This document shows, piece by piece, positions 8,605 through 18,129 of a DNA stretch of 64,000 bases. The notes beneath the pieces were generated by a model that did no database searches, was not told the DNA's origin, and saw only the letters and a list, made by a program, of their open reading frames with translations. Position numbers and translations under genes: made by a program. The first letter of the stretch is position 1; every line of letters starts with the position of its first letter. Source of the stretch: Limnochorda sp. LNt. Its GTDB lineage: Bacteria > Bacillota > Limnochordia > Limnochordales > Geochordaceae. The stretch covers positions 2,542,001 to 2,606,000 of the forward strand of contig NZ_CP141614.1 in NCBI RefSeq assembly GCF_035593265.1. Direction: 5' to 3'.

Positions 8605-10166
8605 GCCGTGCGTTCCTCGCCGGGCGGCCTCAGCTTCCACCGGGGGCCAGCGGCGGTATCCTCGACCACCACGCCCATGGCGGCGAGCCGGTCACGCACC
8701 TCGTCGGCCTCGTCGAAGCGGCGTGCCGCCCGCGCCCGCTGGCGTATCTCCAGCACCAGGGAGATCAGGCTCTCCACCAGCCGCTCCCTGCCCTCGGCGG
8801 CCGGAGCCGCGCCAGCCGTGCCAGCGGCGACATCCACCACGCCCAGCACCTGACCGCCCAGCTGCCGCAACAGAGCCGACGCGGCCCCCAGCAGCAGGTG
8901 CGCCGGCGCCGGCGATGCCGGGTCGACGGCGTCCGGACTGCCCACTCGCTCCGCTAGCGGATTGGCCTCCCGCACCAGGTCGAAGAGCGCGCCCAGCGCG
9001 CGGGGGGTGTTGAGGTCGTCGTCCATGGCCGCCTCGAAGGCCTCTCGCACCGCCCGCACCGCAGCCAGGGCCCGCCGCTCCACCTCGTCTCGTCCCTGGT
9101 CCCACCCGCCCGGCGGTGCCTGGTGCTCGAGCCACCACTCGGGACGCTGGCGCCCCAGCCCCACCAGGAGCCGCTCGAACCCCGCCAGCCGCCGGTGCGC
9201 CCCCTCCAGCCGCTCCCAGCCCGGGCGCGCCTCGTCGAGACTGGTGTCGGCGAACTCGATGGGCGAGCGGTAGTGGGTGGAGAGCAGGTAGTACTTGACC
9301 AGGCCCGGCGGGTGGCGCCGGAGGATCTCGCGGGCCGTGGTGAAGTTGCCCAGCGATTTGGACATCTTGGTGGCCTTGACGTTGACGAGCCCGTTGTGCA
9401 GCCAGAAGCGCACGAAGCCCTCCTGGCCGGCGTAGGCCTCCGACTGGGCCACCTCGTTTTCGTGGTGCGGGAAGATGAGGTCCGCCCCTCCGCCGTGCAG
9501 GTCGAAGCCGAAGCCCAGGTAGTGGAGCGACATGGCCGAGCACTCGATGTGCCAACCGGGCCGTCCCGGCCCCCAGGGGCTGGACCACGCCGGCTCCCCC
9601 GGCTTGGCGGCCTTCCACAGGGCGAAGTCCGCGGGGTGCCGCTTGCGCTCGTCGGGCTCGATGCGGGCGCCGGCCTCCAGGGCTTCGCGCCGCTGACCCG
9701 AGAGCTTGCCGTAGCTCGGGAAGGTGGTGGTGTCGAAGTAGACGCTGCCCTCGACCTCGTAGGCATGCCCCCGCTCCACCAGCCGGCTCACCATCTCCAC
9801 GACCTCGGGGATGTGGCGGGTGACGCGGGGGTAGTGGTCGGCGTAGCGGAGCCCCAGGCGATCCATGGCCTCCAGGTAGTCTCGGATGTACGTGAGGGCG
9901 ACGGTCTCGGCCGGGACCCCCAGCGCGCGTGCCCGGTCGATGATCTTGTCGTCGATGTCGGTGAAGTTCTGCACCAGGGTGACCTGGAAGCCTTTGTACT
10001 CCAGGTAGTTGCGGATGGCCTGCCAGACGACCGCGGGCCGCAGGTGACCCAGGTGTGCGTGGTCGTAGGGCGTCAGCCCGCAGACGTAGATGCTCACCCG
10101 GCCGGGCTCGCGCGGCGTGAACGTCTCGGTGCGCCGGGTCAGCGTGTTGTACACCTGGATGGCCAC
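8601..10166 (-). CDS. cysS: Cysteinyl-tRNA synthetase
   Basis: A class I synthetase of 521 residues. HLGH (the HIGH motif) is at about 36-39 next to the zinc-binding C29; the zinc site continues with GWHIECSAMS and the HHENEVAQSEA helix; KMSKSLGN is the KMSKS loop. The GTG start at 10166 has AGGAGG 7 bases upstream and matches the family N-terminus (IQVYNTLTRRTE). The leader is only about 30 bases, so there is no T-box. Neighbouring gltX and cysE, present in Bacillus, are absent. Confidence 0.95.
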   Translation of the reverse strand: MAIQVYNTLTRRTETFTPREPGRVSIYVCGLTPYDHAHLGHLRPAVVWQAIRNYLEYKGFQVTLVQNFTDIDDKIIDRARALGVPAETVALTYIRDYLEAMDRLGLRYADHYPRVTRHIPEVVEMVSRLVERGHAYEVEGSVYFDTTTFPSYGKLSGQRREALEAGARIEPDERKRHPADFALWKAAKPGEPAWSSPWGPGRPGWHIECSAMSLHYLGFGFDLHGGGADLIFPHHENEVAQSEAYAGQEGFVRFWLHNGLVNVKATKMSKSLGNFTTAREILRRHPPGLVKYYLLSTHYRSPIEFADTSLDEARPGWERLEGAHRRLAGFERLLVGLGRQRPEWWLEHQAPPGGWDQGRDEVERRALAAVRAVREAFEAAMDDDLNTPRALGALFDLVREANPLAERVGSPDAVDPASPAPAHLLLGAASALLRQLGGQVLGVVDVAAGTAGAAPAAEGRERLVESLISLVLEIRQRARAARRFDEADEVRDRLAAMGVVVEDTAAGPRWKLRPPGEERTA

Positions 10167-10204
10167 CGCTGTTGCCTCCTCTGCTTGACTCCGCTGCGAT
10201 TCTG

Positions 10205-10234
10205 AGCATACCAGCCCGGCTACGCCCGCCACAA
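10205..10234 (-). promoter_or_regulatory. Predicted cysS promoter
   Basis: The minus strand reads TTGTGG, 18 bases, TATGCT, with TGG before the -10. It lies about 40 bases before the cysS start and would drive cysS-mrnC-rlmB. Confidence 0.55.
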
Positions 10235-10435
10235 GGCAACCGAGGCCCGATCGGCCGGGCCCCCGGCCGCCTCCCCCGCCTGCCGTCGACGACGTTCTAC
10301 AGCGAGGACCACCTCGGCAGGGATTTCGATCCCAGGCGACAAATGGGTACGTTCGCGGAGCCGCACCGCACGCCCCGGGCACCGTACGGGGTGTCTCGAG
10401 CCCGGCCGGCAACAGGAGGGTGCCGCGAAGAGGCC

Positions 10436-10681
10436 ATGCGTATCCTTTTCCTGGTCAGTTCGGTGCTCCTGATCCTGGCCGTGGCGCGCCGATGGGATCG
10501 GCTCCACCCCTTGCGCGTCGCGCACCGTCACCAGGAGGCCCGGGTCGCCTCTCCCAGCGGAGGCGGGGCTCCCACCTCGACCTACCTCGACCTGAGCATC
10601 CTCGACCGGGCCCGGGCGTCGCGCCGGGCATGGTCGCACCCCGTCTCGGCCGAGACGGTCTCGATGCGCCGCAGCGCCTGA
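10436..10681 (+). CDS. Small membrane-anchored protein, unknown
   Basis: A possible 81-residue protein. One hydrophobic helix at residues 2-16 (RILFLVSSVLLILAV) is followed by a basic, low-complexity tail. GAAGAGG lies just before the ATG and AGGAGG further up. No family was recognised. It lies divergent from cysS and converges on the TPR gene with a 25-base gap. It could be a chance reading in GC-rich DNA. Confidence 0.4.
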   Translation: MRILFLVSSVLLILAVARRWDRLHPLRVAHRHQEARVASPSGGGAPTSTYLDLSILDRARASRRAWSHPVSAETVSMRRSA

Positions 10682-10706
10682 CCCCGCGGGCCGGCCGCCG
10701 CTCCGC

Positions 10707-12218
10707 TCATCCGCCCGCCGTGGCCGACCGGGCCGACTCGAGCGCGCGCTGTACCCGGGCGTCGTCGGGGCGGAGCGACGCGGCCCTGCGGAGCGCCACC
10801 ATGGCCGCCTCTGCATCCCCCGAGGCCAGGAGCAGCTCGCCCAGGCGGAGATGGGCGTCGAAGCGGGAGCTGTCCAGGCTGACCGCCTGCCTCAGCAACC
10901 CGATGGCCGCGGTCACGTCCCCCGCCGCCTCCGTCGCCAGGGCCTGGGCGTAGAGGGAGAGGGCCTTGCCGACCGGCGTCGTCTCCAGGGAGGCCGCCGC
11001 TGCGAAGCTCGCCGCGGCATCCCGGGGTCGGCCGTCCATCAGTCTCGCCTGGCCGATGGCGTAGAGCACCTCGGGACGCGCCTCACCGAGAGCCAGCCCG
11101 GCCTGCAGCTGGCCCTCGGCATCACGGGGCCGTCCGGCCTCCAGATAGGCCTGCCCGAGGGCGATCCTCGACTCGGCCACCGCAGGGGCCAGCCTCACGG
11201 CCTCTTCGAAGTGGCGCACCGCCTCGTCGGTGGCTCCCGTGGCCATGAGTGCCGTGCCGAGGGCCAAGCGGGCCCGCCAGTGACCGGGATGCGCCTCGAC
11301 GGCCTCCCGTAGCCGTGCGGCCGCCTCCTGCAGGCGTCCCAGCCCGGTCAGCGCCACCCCCGCTCCGTAGAGAGCCTCGGCATCCCGGGGACGCTGCGCC
11401 CTGACACGCTCGAATAGGGAGAGGGCCTGCTCGTATCGCCGCAGCGCCAGGTGCACAAGCCCGGCCTCGACCAGCACGGACGCGTCGGCGCCGGCGCCCA
11501 GGTGCTCGATGGCCGCATCGTACGCCCCCGCGGCCTGCTGCAGACGCCCCGCGGACTTGGCCAGCGACGCGTAGTGAAGCGGATACAGGGCCGAGGCTGG
11601 GTCGGCGTGCCAGGCTCGCTCCCACCGCCGGAGCGCCTCGTCGACGTCGCCACGCCCCGCGGCCTGCGCGCCCAGCCGGTACCACAAGGCGCCCACCCAC
11701 GCCCGCAGCTCCGCGTCGCCACGGGCCTCCACCTCGGGCCCGATCCGCTCCAGCGCCTGCGCTGCCTGCGCATCCCGTCCGGCCTCCCAGTCGAGCCGGG
11801 CCCGGTTGAGCCGGATCACCAGCGACGCAGGGCGCATCGCCGCCGCCTCGTCGAGGAGCGCGGCGGCCCGGGCCCGATCCCCCAGGCCCGCCAAGGCCAC
11901 GGCCGCCAGCATCAAACCGTGCGCCCGGTCGTCGGTTCGGGCGCTCGAGCCCGCCAGGATCACCGGCGCGAGGGCATCCACCGCATCCTGCCATGCCCCT
12001 CGGGCCAGCATGGCTCGAGCGGTGGCGATGGCGGGCGCCTCCGGTGTGACGCGCTCCATCTCCAGCAGGTAGGGGACGGCGGGCTCGGCCGTCGGGCTCA
12101 CCGCGGAGCCGGCGGCGGAGGCAGCCGCCGTGGCGCCCCAGCCCATGACCAGGGTCAGGACGACCGCGAGGCCGGTCGTCCATCGGCACGTCGCCCCGTA
12201 CCGGGCGATCCGTGGCAT
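10707..12218 (-). CDS. Secreted or anchored TPR-repeat protein
   Basis: A 503-residue protein with a basic start and a hydrophobic helix ending in Ala-rich sequence (residues about 12-35), a likely signal peptide or anchor. The rest is a string of about 34-residue helical repeats with the TPR pattern (for example YEQALSLFERVRAQRPRDAEALYGAG, GATDEAVRHFEEAVRLAPAVAESRIALG), at least eight. TPR arrays bind other proteins; the partner is unknown. The ATG at 12218 follows GAGGAGGGTGG. It stands alone between cysS and the rib operon. Confidence 0.8.
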   Translation of the reverse strand: MPRIARYGATCRWTTGLAVVLTLVMGWGATAAASAAGSAVSPTAEPAVPYLLEMERVTPEAPAIATARAMLARGAWQDAVDALAPVILAGSSARTDDRAHGLMLAAVALAGLGDRARAAALLDEAAAMRPASLVIRLNRARLDWEAGRDAQAAQALERIGPEVEARGDAELRAWVGALWYRLGAQAAGRGDVDEALRRWERAWHADPASALYPLHYASLAKSAGRLQQAAGAYDAAIEHLGAGADASVLVEAGLVHLALRRYEQALSLFERVRAQRPRDAEALYGAGVALTGLGRLQEAAARLREAVEAHPGHWRARLALGTALMATGATDEAVRHFEEAVRLAPAVAESRIALGQAYLEAGRPRDAEGQLQAGLALGEARPEVLYAIGQARLMDGRPRDAAASFAAAASLETTPVGKALSLYAQALATEAAGDVTAAIGLLRQAVSLDSSRFDAHLRLGELLLASGDAEAAMVALRRAASLRPDDARVQRALESARSATAGG

Positions 12219-12294
12219 GGTGCCACCCTCCTCTCCGAGCCCCGGGGGAGTACGATGCCGCACCTGCTTGCACCTCCGACCGGGCACCGTGGCG

Positions 12295-12323
12295 TTGCGG
12301 GAGGAGGGGGCGCGGTGTATGGT
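12295..12323 (+). promoter_or_regulatory. Predicted rib operon promoter
   Basis: TTGCGG, 17 bases, TATGGT, ending about 55 bases before the FMN riboswitch. Position supports it more than sequence does. Confidence 0.5.
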
Positions 12324-12378
12324 AGGGGTAGCAACCGGGCGCCGGGTCCCTGGCGGGCCCGGTGCCCCATCAACGGAT

Positions 12379-12562
12379 GGCCTTCGGGGCAGGGTGAGCG
12401 GCCCGGGGGCGAGCCTGGGTGCTCGTGGTGGGCCGCAATTCCCGACCGGTGGTGACGGGAGGGGCGAGCGCCCTCCCCCAGCCCACGACCCGCGGGCGTC
12501 GAGCTCGCGGTGGATCCGGTGCGAGTCCGGAGCCGACGGTAGAGTCCGGATGGGAGAAGGCC
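12379..12562 (+). promoter_or_regulatory. FMN riboswitch (RFN element)
   Basis: The conserved segments appear in order: GGCCTTCGGGGCAGGGTGA, AATTCCCGACCGGTGGT, ATCCGGTGCGAGTCCGGAGC, CGACGGTAGAGTCCGGATGG and GAGAAGGCC, the last closing stem P1 with the first. FMN binding turns off the downstream rib genes in known cases. A 37-base hairpin (12399-12435, CGGCCC with GGGCCG) is inserted in the P2 loop. The next hairpin at 12578-12618 is the probable output domain. Confidence 0.95.
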
Positions 12563-12577
12563 CGAGCGGTCGGATCG

Positions 12578-12618
12578 CCTGCCGCAGCCGGTCGCGCCGT
12601 GACCGGTCTGCCGGCAGG
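12578..12618 (+). promoter_or_regulatory. Riboswitch output hairpin
   Basis: CCTGCCG (12578-12584) pairs with CGGCAGG (12612-12618), and inside it CCGGTC (12588-12593) pairs with GACCGG (12601-12606). There is no U-run, so translational control by masking the start region of ribD is more likely than termination. Confidence 0.5.
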
Positions 12619-13907
12619 TGGCGCCCGCCCTGCCCGCCTGCTCCGCCCCGAGGCGCCGGCGTGCGACGGAGGTCGGAGCGAGACTGGTCGGCGTCACGGG
12701 GTCCCTCGAGACCGTCGGCCTGGGGCCGTCCCAGGCCTGGCCGGCCCGAGAGCCCGATCCGGTGGAGGCCCGCTACCTGGCCCGTGCCATCGCGCTGGCA
12801 CGGCGGGCGGCCGGCCGCACCAGCCCAACCCGGCGGTCGGCGCGGTCCTGGTGCGCGAGGGCGCATCGTCGGCGAGGGTATCATCGCCGCGCCGGCGAGC
12901 CGCACGCCGAGGTGGTCGCCCTGCGCCAGGCCGGCGAGGCGGCGCGCGGCGCCACGCTGTACGTCACGCTGGAGCCCTGCGCCCATTGGGGCCGCACGCC
13001 TCCCTGCGCCGACGCGCTCATCCAGGCCGGCGTGCGGCGCGTGGTCGCCTGCACCCTGGACCCCAACCCCCGGGTCGACGGCCGCGGCTTTGCCCGCCTG
13101 GCGGCCGCCGGGGTGGAGGTGGTGCTGGCGCGGGGCGAGCTGCGACGCCGGGTGCGGCAGCTCAACGCGGGCTACGAGAAGCACGTCACGACGGGGCTGC
13201 CCTACGTGACCGTCAAGGTGGCCATGAGCCTCGACGGCAAGATCGCCACGGCGTCCGGCGATGCCCGCTGGATCTCGAGCGAGGCCTCCCGTGCCCTGGT
13301 GCACCGGTTGCGCGCCCGCCACGATGCCGTGATGGTGGGCGTCGGCACCGTGCTGGCCGACGACCCCCTGCTGACCGCTCGTCCCGGCGGCAGGGCTCGA
13401 GCCCGACAACCCCTGCGCGTCGTGGTCGACAGCACGGCCCGGACGCCTCTTGCCTCACGGCTCGTCACGTCCGCGGGGCCGACGGCCCCGGTCCTGGTCG
13501 CGACGACCCCTCGCGCGCCCGCGCAGCGTCTCGAGCGCTTGCGCGAGCGCGGCATCGAGGTCAGGGTGCTGCCCCAGACCGCCGACGGGCGCGTCGACCT
13601 GGGGACGCTCATGGCCGAGCTGGGCCGGCGCGACGTGCTCGACGTCCTGGTGGAGGGGGGCGGCACCCTGGCCGGCTCGCTGGTGGCCTCGGGCATGGCG
13701 GATCGCCTGCTGGTCTTCGTCGCGCCCGTCATCCTGGGGGGCGTCACGGCTCCGACGCCGGTGGGGGGCGCGGGTGTGGCACGCATCGCCGATGCCTGGC
13801 GCGTCGCGCGCTGGAGCGTCCGGGCGGTGAGGGGTTCGGGCTCGCCGCCCGATCTCCTCATCGAGGCGCTCTTCGACGAGGCCGTCCGACGCCTGGAGAG
13901 GCCTTGA
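12618..13907 (+). CDS. ribD: Riboflavin biosynthesis deaminase/reductase RibD (damaged N-terminus)
   Basis: RibD deaminates and then reduces the pyrimidine intermediate in riboflavin synthesis. The deaminase zinc motifs HAEVVAL and PCAHWGRTPPC and the reductase domain (TVKVAMSLDGKIA, then VMVGVGTVLADDPLLT and VLVEGGGTLAGSL) are present. Between residues about 69 and 88 the reading is scrambled: the expected NPAVGAVLVREG and RIVGEG are found in the other two frames. Three single-base losses near 12825, 12861 and 12879 explain this and restore frame. The start is uncertain; family homology begins near 12765. Confidence 0.85.
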   Translation: MAPALPACSAPRRRRATEVGARLVGVTGSLETVGLGPSQAWPAREPDPVEARYLARAIALARRAAGRTSPTRRSARSWCARAHRRRGYHRRAGEPHAEVVALRQAGEAARGATLYVTLEPCAHWGRTPPCADALIQAGVRRVVACTLDPNPRVDGRGFARLAAAGVEVVLARGELRRRVRQLNAGYEKHVTTGLPYVTVKVAMSLDGKIATASGDARWISSEASRALVHRLRARHDAVMVGVGTVLADDPLLTARPGGRARARQPLRVVVDSTARTPLASRLVTSAGPTAPVLVATTPRAPAQRLERLRERGIEVRVLPQTADGRVDLGTLMAELGRRDVLDVLVEGGGTLAGSLVASGMADRLLVFVAPVILGGVTAPTPVGGAGVARIADAWRVARWSVRAVRGSGSPPDLLIEALFDEAVRRLERP

Positions 13908-13937
13908 CGACCGGGGGGAGGGGGCGCAGGAGCCGAG

Positions 13938-14627
13938 GTGTTTACCGGTATCGTCGAGGCGGTGGGGCAGGTGACCCGGGTGGCGCCCCAGCCGGGCGGG
14001 GGCAGCCGCCTGTGGGTGCAGGTGCCGTGGGGTCCGGAGGCGTGCCGGCCCGGCGACAGCGTGGCGGTCGACGGCGTCTGCCTGACGGTGGAGGCCAGCG
14101 AGGCGGGCCAGCTCGCCTTCTCGCTGTCGCTCGAGACCCTGCGCCTGACCACCCTCCAGGAGATGAGGCCCGGCCGCCTCGTCAACCTCGAACGGGCGCT
14201 GACCCCCTCCAAACCCCTGGGCGGCCACATCGTCCTGGGCCACGTGGATGGCGTGGGACGGGTGGCATGGGTGCGTCCAGCGGGGCAGGGCAAGGAGGTA
14301 GGTTTCACCGTCACGAACGATCTGCTGCCGTTCGTGGCGCTCAAGGGTTCCGTCGCCATCAACGGGGTCAGCCTGACGGTCGCCGGTCTCGAGGCGCGGG
14401 GCTTCTGGGTCGCGCTGGTGCCCTACACGCTGCAGGCGACCAATCTGGGCCTCGTGCAGCCTGGCACGCCCGTCAACGTCGAGGTCGACGTCCTGGCCCG
14501 TTACGTGGCACGGCAGCTCGCCACGGGGTCCTCAGGGGCGCCCGGGACGCGCCCATCGCCGGCCATCACCGCCGAGATGTTGCAACAACACGGTTTCACG
14601 GCCACCTGGCCACAAGGGGGCAGATAG
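13938..14627 (+). CDS. ribE: Riboflavin synthase alpha chain
   Basis: A 229-residue enzyme that dismutates two 6,7-dimethyl-8-ribityllumazine molecules to riboflavin. It shows the two internal lumazine-binding repeats, each starting from a FTGIVEAVGQV or GGHIVLGHVDGVG segment and each with a V(D/N)GVxLTV motif (VDGVCLTVEA and INGVSLTVAG). The GTG start gives the invariant MFTGIVE. It is 30 bases after ribD and 3 bases before ribBA. Confidence 0.96.
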   Translation: MFTGIVEAVGQVTRVAPQPGGGSRLWVQVPWGPEACRPGDSVAVDGVCLTVEASEAGQLAFSLSLETLRLTTLQEMRPGRLVNLERALTPSKPLGGHIVLGHVDGVGRVAWVRPAGQGKEVGFTVTNDLLPFVALKGSVAINGVSLTVAGLEARGFWVALVPYTLQATNLGLVQPGTPVNVEVDVLARYVARQLATGSSGAPGTRPSPAITAEMLQQHGFTATWPQGGR

Positions 14628-14630
14628 GCG

Positions 14631-15974
14631 TTGCAGGATGAGAAGGCCCGACGGAGCACCCCACCCCCCTCGCCTTTCGCCACCGTCGAGGAGGCCCTGG
14701 AGGAGATCCGGGCCGGCCGCATGCTGATCGTGGTCGACGACGAGGAGCGGGAGAACGAGGGCGACCTGGTGGTAGCCGCCGAGAAGGTGACGCCCGAGGT
14801 CATCAACTTCATGACCCGCCACGGCCGGGGCATCGTCTGCGTGCCGATGACGGGGGAGCGGCTGGACGAGCTGCAGCTGCCCCTCATGCCCGGTGCCTCG
14901 GAGCAGAGCATGCGGACGGCTTTCACCGTCTCCGTGGACGTGGTGGGGGTGCGCACCGGCACCTCCGCCCACGAGCGGGCCGCGACCGCCCGCGCCCTGG
15001 CCGATCCGAGCCGCAAGGCGCAGGACTTCATCCGTCCCGGCCACATCTTCCCGCTGCGGGCCAAGCCCGGTGGCGTCCTGCAGCGAGCCGGCCACACGGA
15101 GGCCGCCGTCGACCTGGCGCGGCTCGCCGGCCTCTTCCCGGCGGGCGTCATCTGCGAGATCATGAACGAGGACGGCACCATGGCGCGCCTGCCGCAGTTG
15201 CAGGCCTTCGCCGCACGCCACGGGCTCAAGATCGTCACCATCGCCGATCTGATCCGGTACCGGCTGCGTCACGAGCGCTTGGTACGCCGTGTCGCCGAGG
15301 CCCGGCTGCCGACCCGCTACGGGCTCTTCCGGGTCGTGGGGTACGAGAGCCTGGTGGACGGCAGCGGCCATCTGGCCCTGGTGAAGGGCGAGGTGGCGGG
15401 GCAGTCCGGCGTGCTGGTGCGGGTGCACTCGGAGTGCTTGACCGGGGACGTGCTGGGCTCCCTGCGATGCGATTGTGGGGAGCAGCTGTCGGCGGCCCTG
15501 CGTGCCATCGACCGCGAGGGTCGCGGGGTGCTGGTCTACCTGCGCCAGGAGGGGCGCGGCATCGGGTTGCTCAACAAGCTGATGGCATATCAGCTCCAGG
15601 ATGCCGGCAAGGACACCGTCGAGGCCAACCTGGCGCTGGGCTTCCCGCCCGACATGCGCGAGTTCGGCACCAGCGCCCAGATCCTGATGGAGCTGGGTGT
15701 CGACAGCGTGCGGCTGATGACCAACAACCCCAAGAAGATGGCCGACCTGGAGGCCTATGGGATCGCCATCGTCGAGCGCATCCCCCTGGAGACGCAGCCC
15801 CACCCCGAAAACGTCCACTACCTGTGGACCAAGCAGCAGAAGCTGGGGCACCTCCTCCACCTCGACGCGGAGGCCCTGCTGGGCGCCTCGACGAGCGACG
15901 GCCATGCCGGCAACGGCGCCTCCCGTGTAGGTCTGCACTCCGACGCCGCCCGTGAGTCGACCGGACGGAGATGA
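14631..15974 (+). CDS. ribBA: Bifunctional DHBP synthase / GTP cyclohydrolase II
   Basis: A 447-residue fusion. The N-terminal half (about 20-220) makes 3,4-dihydroxy-2-butanone 4-phosphate, with [12 protein letters not shown] and the [12 protein letters not shown] region. The C-terminal half (about 225-425) is GTP cyclohydrolase II with the zinc ligands in [20 protein letters not shown] and the [11 protein letters not shown] motif. Together they open both branches of riboflavin synthesis. A TTG start at 14631 directly after the ribE stop is used, with GGGGG upstream. Confidence 0.95.
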   Translation: MQDEKARRSTPPPSPFATVEEALEEIRAGRMLIVVDDEERENEGDLVVAAEKVTPEVINFMTRHGRGIVCVPMTGERLDELQLPLMPGASEQSMRTAFTVSVDVVGVRTGTSAHERAATARALADPSRKAQDFIRPGHIFPLRAKPGGVLQRAGHTEAAVDLARLAGLFPAGVICEIMNEDGTMARLPQLQAFAARHGLKIVTIADLIRYRLRHERLVRRVAEARLPTRYGLFRVVGYESLVDGSGHLALVKGEVAGQSGVLVRVHSECLTGDVLGSLRCDCGEQLSAALRAIDREGRGVLVYLRQEGRGIGLLNKLMAYQLQDAGKDTVEANLALGFPPDMREFGTSAQILMELGVDSVRLMTNNPKKMADLEAYGIAIVERIPLETQPHPENVHYLWTKQQKLGHLLHLDAEALLGASTSDGHAGNGASRVGLHSDAARESTGRR

Positions 15975-16513
15975 GCGAGAGGACGAGGGAGATGGCGACG
16001 CTGCAGGGCAACCTGGACGCCAGCGGGCTTCGATTCGGCGTGGTGGTGTCGCGCTTCAACGACTTCATCACGAGCCGCCTGCTGGCCGGTGCGGTGGATG
16101 CGCTGGTGCGGCACGGCGCCTCGGAGCAGGAGATCGACGTGGCCTGGGTGCCGGGCGCCATGGAGCTGGGGCCCGCAGCCCGCCGCATGGTCCAGTGCGG
16201 CCGCTACGACGCGGTCATCTGCCTGGGCGCCGTGATCCGGGGGGCCACGCCGCACTTCGAGCACGTCTCGGGCCAGACCGCTCGTGCCATCGCGGCGCTG
16301 GCCATGGAGAGCCCCATCCCGGTGCTGTTCGGCGTGCTGACCGCCGACACCCTGGAGCAGGCCATCGAGCGCGCCGGCACCAAGATGGGCAACCGGGGTG
16401 CGGAGGCGGCCATGGCTGCCATCGAGATGGCCAACCTCTACCGGCTGCTGGCGCCTGCCGGCGCGAGGGCCTCCACGAGCGAGGGCTCCACCTCGAGGCT
16501 CTCGAACGAGTAG
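15971..16513 (+). CDS. ribH: 6,7-dimethyl-8-ribityllumazine synthase
   Basis: A 180-residue lumazine synthase; usual length is about 155, so the tail is slightly long and Ser/Thr-rich. Motifs seen are [47 protein letters not shown] and [24 protein letters not shown]. The start overlaps the ribBA stop as ATGA. The last 76 bases overlap the converging glycosyl hydrolase-like gene. Confidence 0.96.
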   Translation: MSERTREMATLQGNLDASGLRFGVVVSRFNDFITSRLLAGAVDALVRHGASEQEIDVAWVPGAMELGPAARRMVQCGRYDAVICLGAVIRGATPHFEHVSGQTARAIAALAMESPIPVLFGVLTADTLEQAIERAGTKMGNRGAEAAMAAIEMANLYRLLAPAGARASTSEGSTSRLSNE

Positions 16514-17760
16514 TAGACGATGCCGGACGCTCCGGCCTCGAGGGCCGCGAGGCTCTGGCGGCGCAGCTGATCCGGACGGCCCGACAGCAGATAGGCGCCG
16601 ATGCCAGCGTAGATGGGAGTGCCCCGAGCCAGGGCGGTCGCCCGTTGGACCCACTCGCGCACCACGGCGTCGGAGGGGGTGTAGCTCATCAGCACCAGCC
16701 CCGACACGAGCCCGCGCGCGAGCCACTCCGGCCACTCCTGCAGGGCTTCCTCGTACGCCCGACGCGCCTCGGGGAAGACCGCGACCGTGAGCTCGACGTC
16801 CGGCGCCTCGGCGCGCAGCGCGGCGGCCACGCGCTCGACCAGGAGGGTCACCTGGCGAGCCCGGAAGAGGTTCCATGCAGCCCGCTCCTCGGGCGTGGAC
16901 GGCCGGCGTCCCGAGTCGACGCTCCGCAAGCCGCCGGGGACGGCCGCCAGGGGGGAGGCCTGAGGGCCCCGCACCTCCTGCAGAGCCAGCCCGCCCCAAA
17001 ACGTGGCCAGGCTCTGCGGATGGTAGCCGGCACCGCTCCACGGGTAGCGCACGTAGTCGAGGTGGATGCCGTCGAGGTCGTAGCGGCGCACCAGCTCCTG
17101 CACCGTCTCGACGACGGTCTGCCGCACCCCCTCGACGCCGGGGTCCACGAAGAGGGCGTTGACGTAGGGCGACTCGTCCACCCCGTACTCCCACAGGGAC
17201 CGACCGCTGGCATCCACGGTCACCCACTCGGGGTGGCGGGCGAGGGGATGCCCGGGTTGATCGGGACGCCGGCCCAGTTCGCCCCACGTGTAGGCGTTGA
17301 TCCAGGCGTGGACCTCCAGGGCCGGCTCGCGCCTGGCCTCCTGCAGCACCGCCGCCAGCGGATCGAAGGTGGCCGACGCCGGTCGGGCGGGGCCGCCGTC
17401 GGAGGAGCTGGCGCCTGCGGGCCGGGCCGGGGGCCAGATGCTGGACCGATAGGCCGCCTCGCCCCTGGCCAGCACCTGCACGAACAGGGCGTCGGCCCCG
17501 ATGCGCCGCGCCATCGCGACGGCCGCCTGGACGCCCTCGGGGGTGAGGATGGTGCGCTCCTGCACCCAGAGGCCCACCCGGGCGCCGGGATGCCGTTGGG
17601 CCACGACGGCGGAGGTCGGCGACGTGGCGGGCAGGCTCGCCTGCCGGGCCTGCAGGAAGGCACCCGCCGCCGACGCGAGGAAGGCCGCCCCCAGGATCCA
17701 CCAGCCAGGGCGGCCTCCCCCCACCACGCCCCATCGTCTCGTCGGCGTCGCCCGGTTCAT
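16438..17760 (-). CDS. Glycosyl hydrolase-like 10 (GHL10) family protein
   Basis: A 440-residue protein with an N-terminal membrane helix (about 18-38), so exported or anchored. The TIM-barrel domain shows family features: [29 protein letters not shown], then the [15 protein letters not shown] motif that carries the likely catalytic acid, and [10 protein letters not shown]. Family members act on glycans or the spore/cell envelope, but the substrate is not known here. It converges with ribH, overlapping by 76 bases. Confidence 0.8.
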   Translation of the reverse strand: MNRATPTRRWGVVGGGRPGWWILGAAFLASAAGAFLQARQASLPATSPTSAVVAQRHPGARVGLWVQERTILTPEGVQAAVAMARRIGADALFVQVLARGEAAYRSSIWPPARPAGASSSDGGPARPASATFDPLAAVLQEARREPALEVHAWINAYTWGELGRRPDQPGHPLARHPEWVTVDASGRSLWEYGVDESPYVNALFVDPGVEGVRQTVVETVQELVRRYDLDGIHLDYVRYPWSGAGYHPQSLATFWGGLALQEVRGPQASPLAAVPGGLRSVDSGRRPSTPEERAAWNLFRARQVTLLVERVAAALRAEAPDVELTVAVFPEARRAYEEALQEWPEWLARGLVSGLVLMSYTPSDAVVREWVQRATALARGTPIYAGIGAYLLSGRPDQLRRQSLAALEAGASGIVYYSFESLEVEPSLVEALAPAGASSR

Positions 17761-17821
17761 GGTGCGCGAAGAGTACGACCGGGGACGCGTGGACTCCTGT
17801 CGCCCGTCGCCGACGGCCGCG

Positions 17822-18100
17822 TCACGAGAAGCGCAAGAACATCCGGGCCGCCCGCTCGAGGGCCTGCTCCCGCTCGGGGCTCTCCTTGGCGACGCACTCC
17901 CGGAAGTGGTCGCTCATCAGGGCCATGGCCACCTTGGAGAGGGCCGCCCTCATGGCGGCCAGCTGCAACACGATCTCCTCGCAGTCGCGCTGGCTCTCCA
18001 GCATGCGCTGCACGCCGCGCGCCTGGCCCTCGATGCGCTTCATGCGGTTGACGAGATCCTCGACGCGACGCTGATCCTTGGTGACGACCACCGCTGCCAT
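17822..18100 (-). CDS. csoR: CsoR/FrmR-family metal-sensing repressor
   Basis: A 92-residue all-helical repressor. Cys40, His65 and Cys69 are spaced exactly like the Cu(I) ligands of Mycobacterium CsoR (C36-H61-C65), which favours copper sensing over the persulfide-sensing CstR type. The family opening RRVEDLVNRMKRIEGQARGV is clear. ATG at 18100 has GGGGAGGGT upstream. It lies 29 bases after the disulfide oxidoreductase gene, so it is probably co-transcribed with it. Regulation of the operon by its own product is an inference. Confidence 0.88.
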   Translation of the reverse strand: MAAVVVTKDQRRVEDLVNRMKRIEGQARGVQRMLESQRDCEEIVLQLAAMRAALSKVAMALMSDHFRECVAKESPEREQALERAARMFLRFS

Positions 18101-18129
18101 ACCCTCCCCGGTCTGTCGCGCGCGCATGC

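Noticed and set aside
10166-10198. T-box before cysS
   Set aside because: The leader is about 30 bases and has no T-box sequence.
8601-10412. Longer cysS start at 10412
   Set aside because: The upstream part covers the promoter and has no homology; GTG 10166 has a strong ribosome site.
10707-13409. A 900-codon reading through the TPR gene and the rib leader
   Set aside because: The front part is antisense to the FMN riboswitch and ribD; the signal peptide at 12218 marks the real start.
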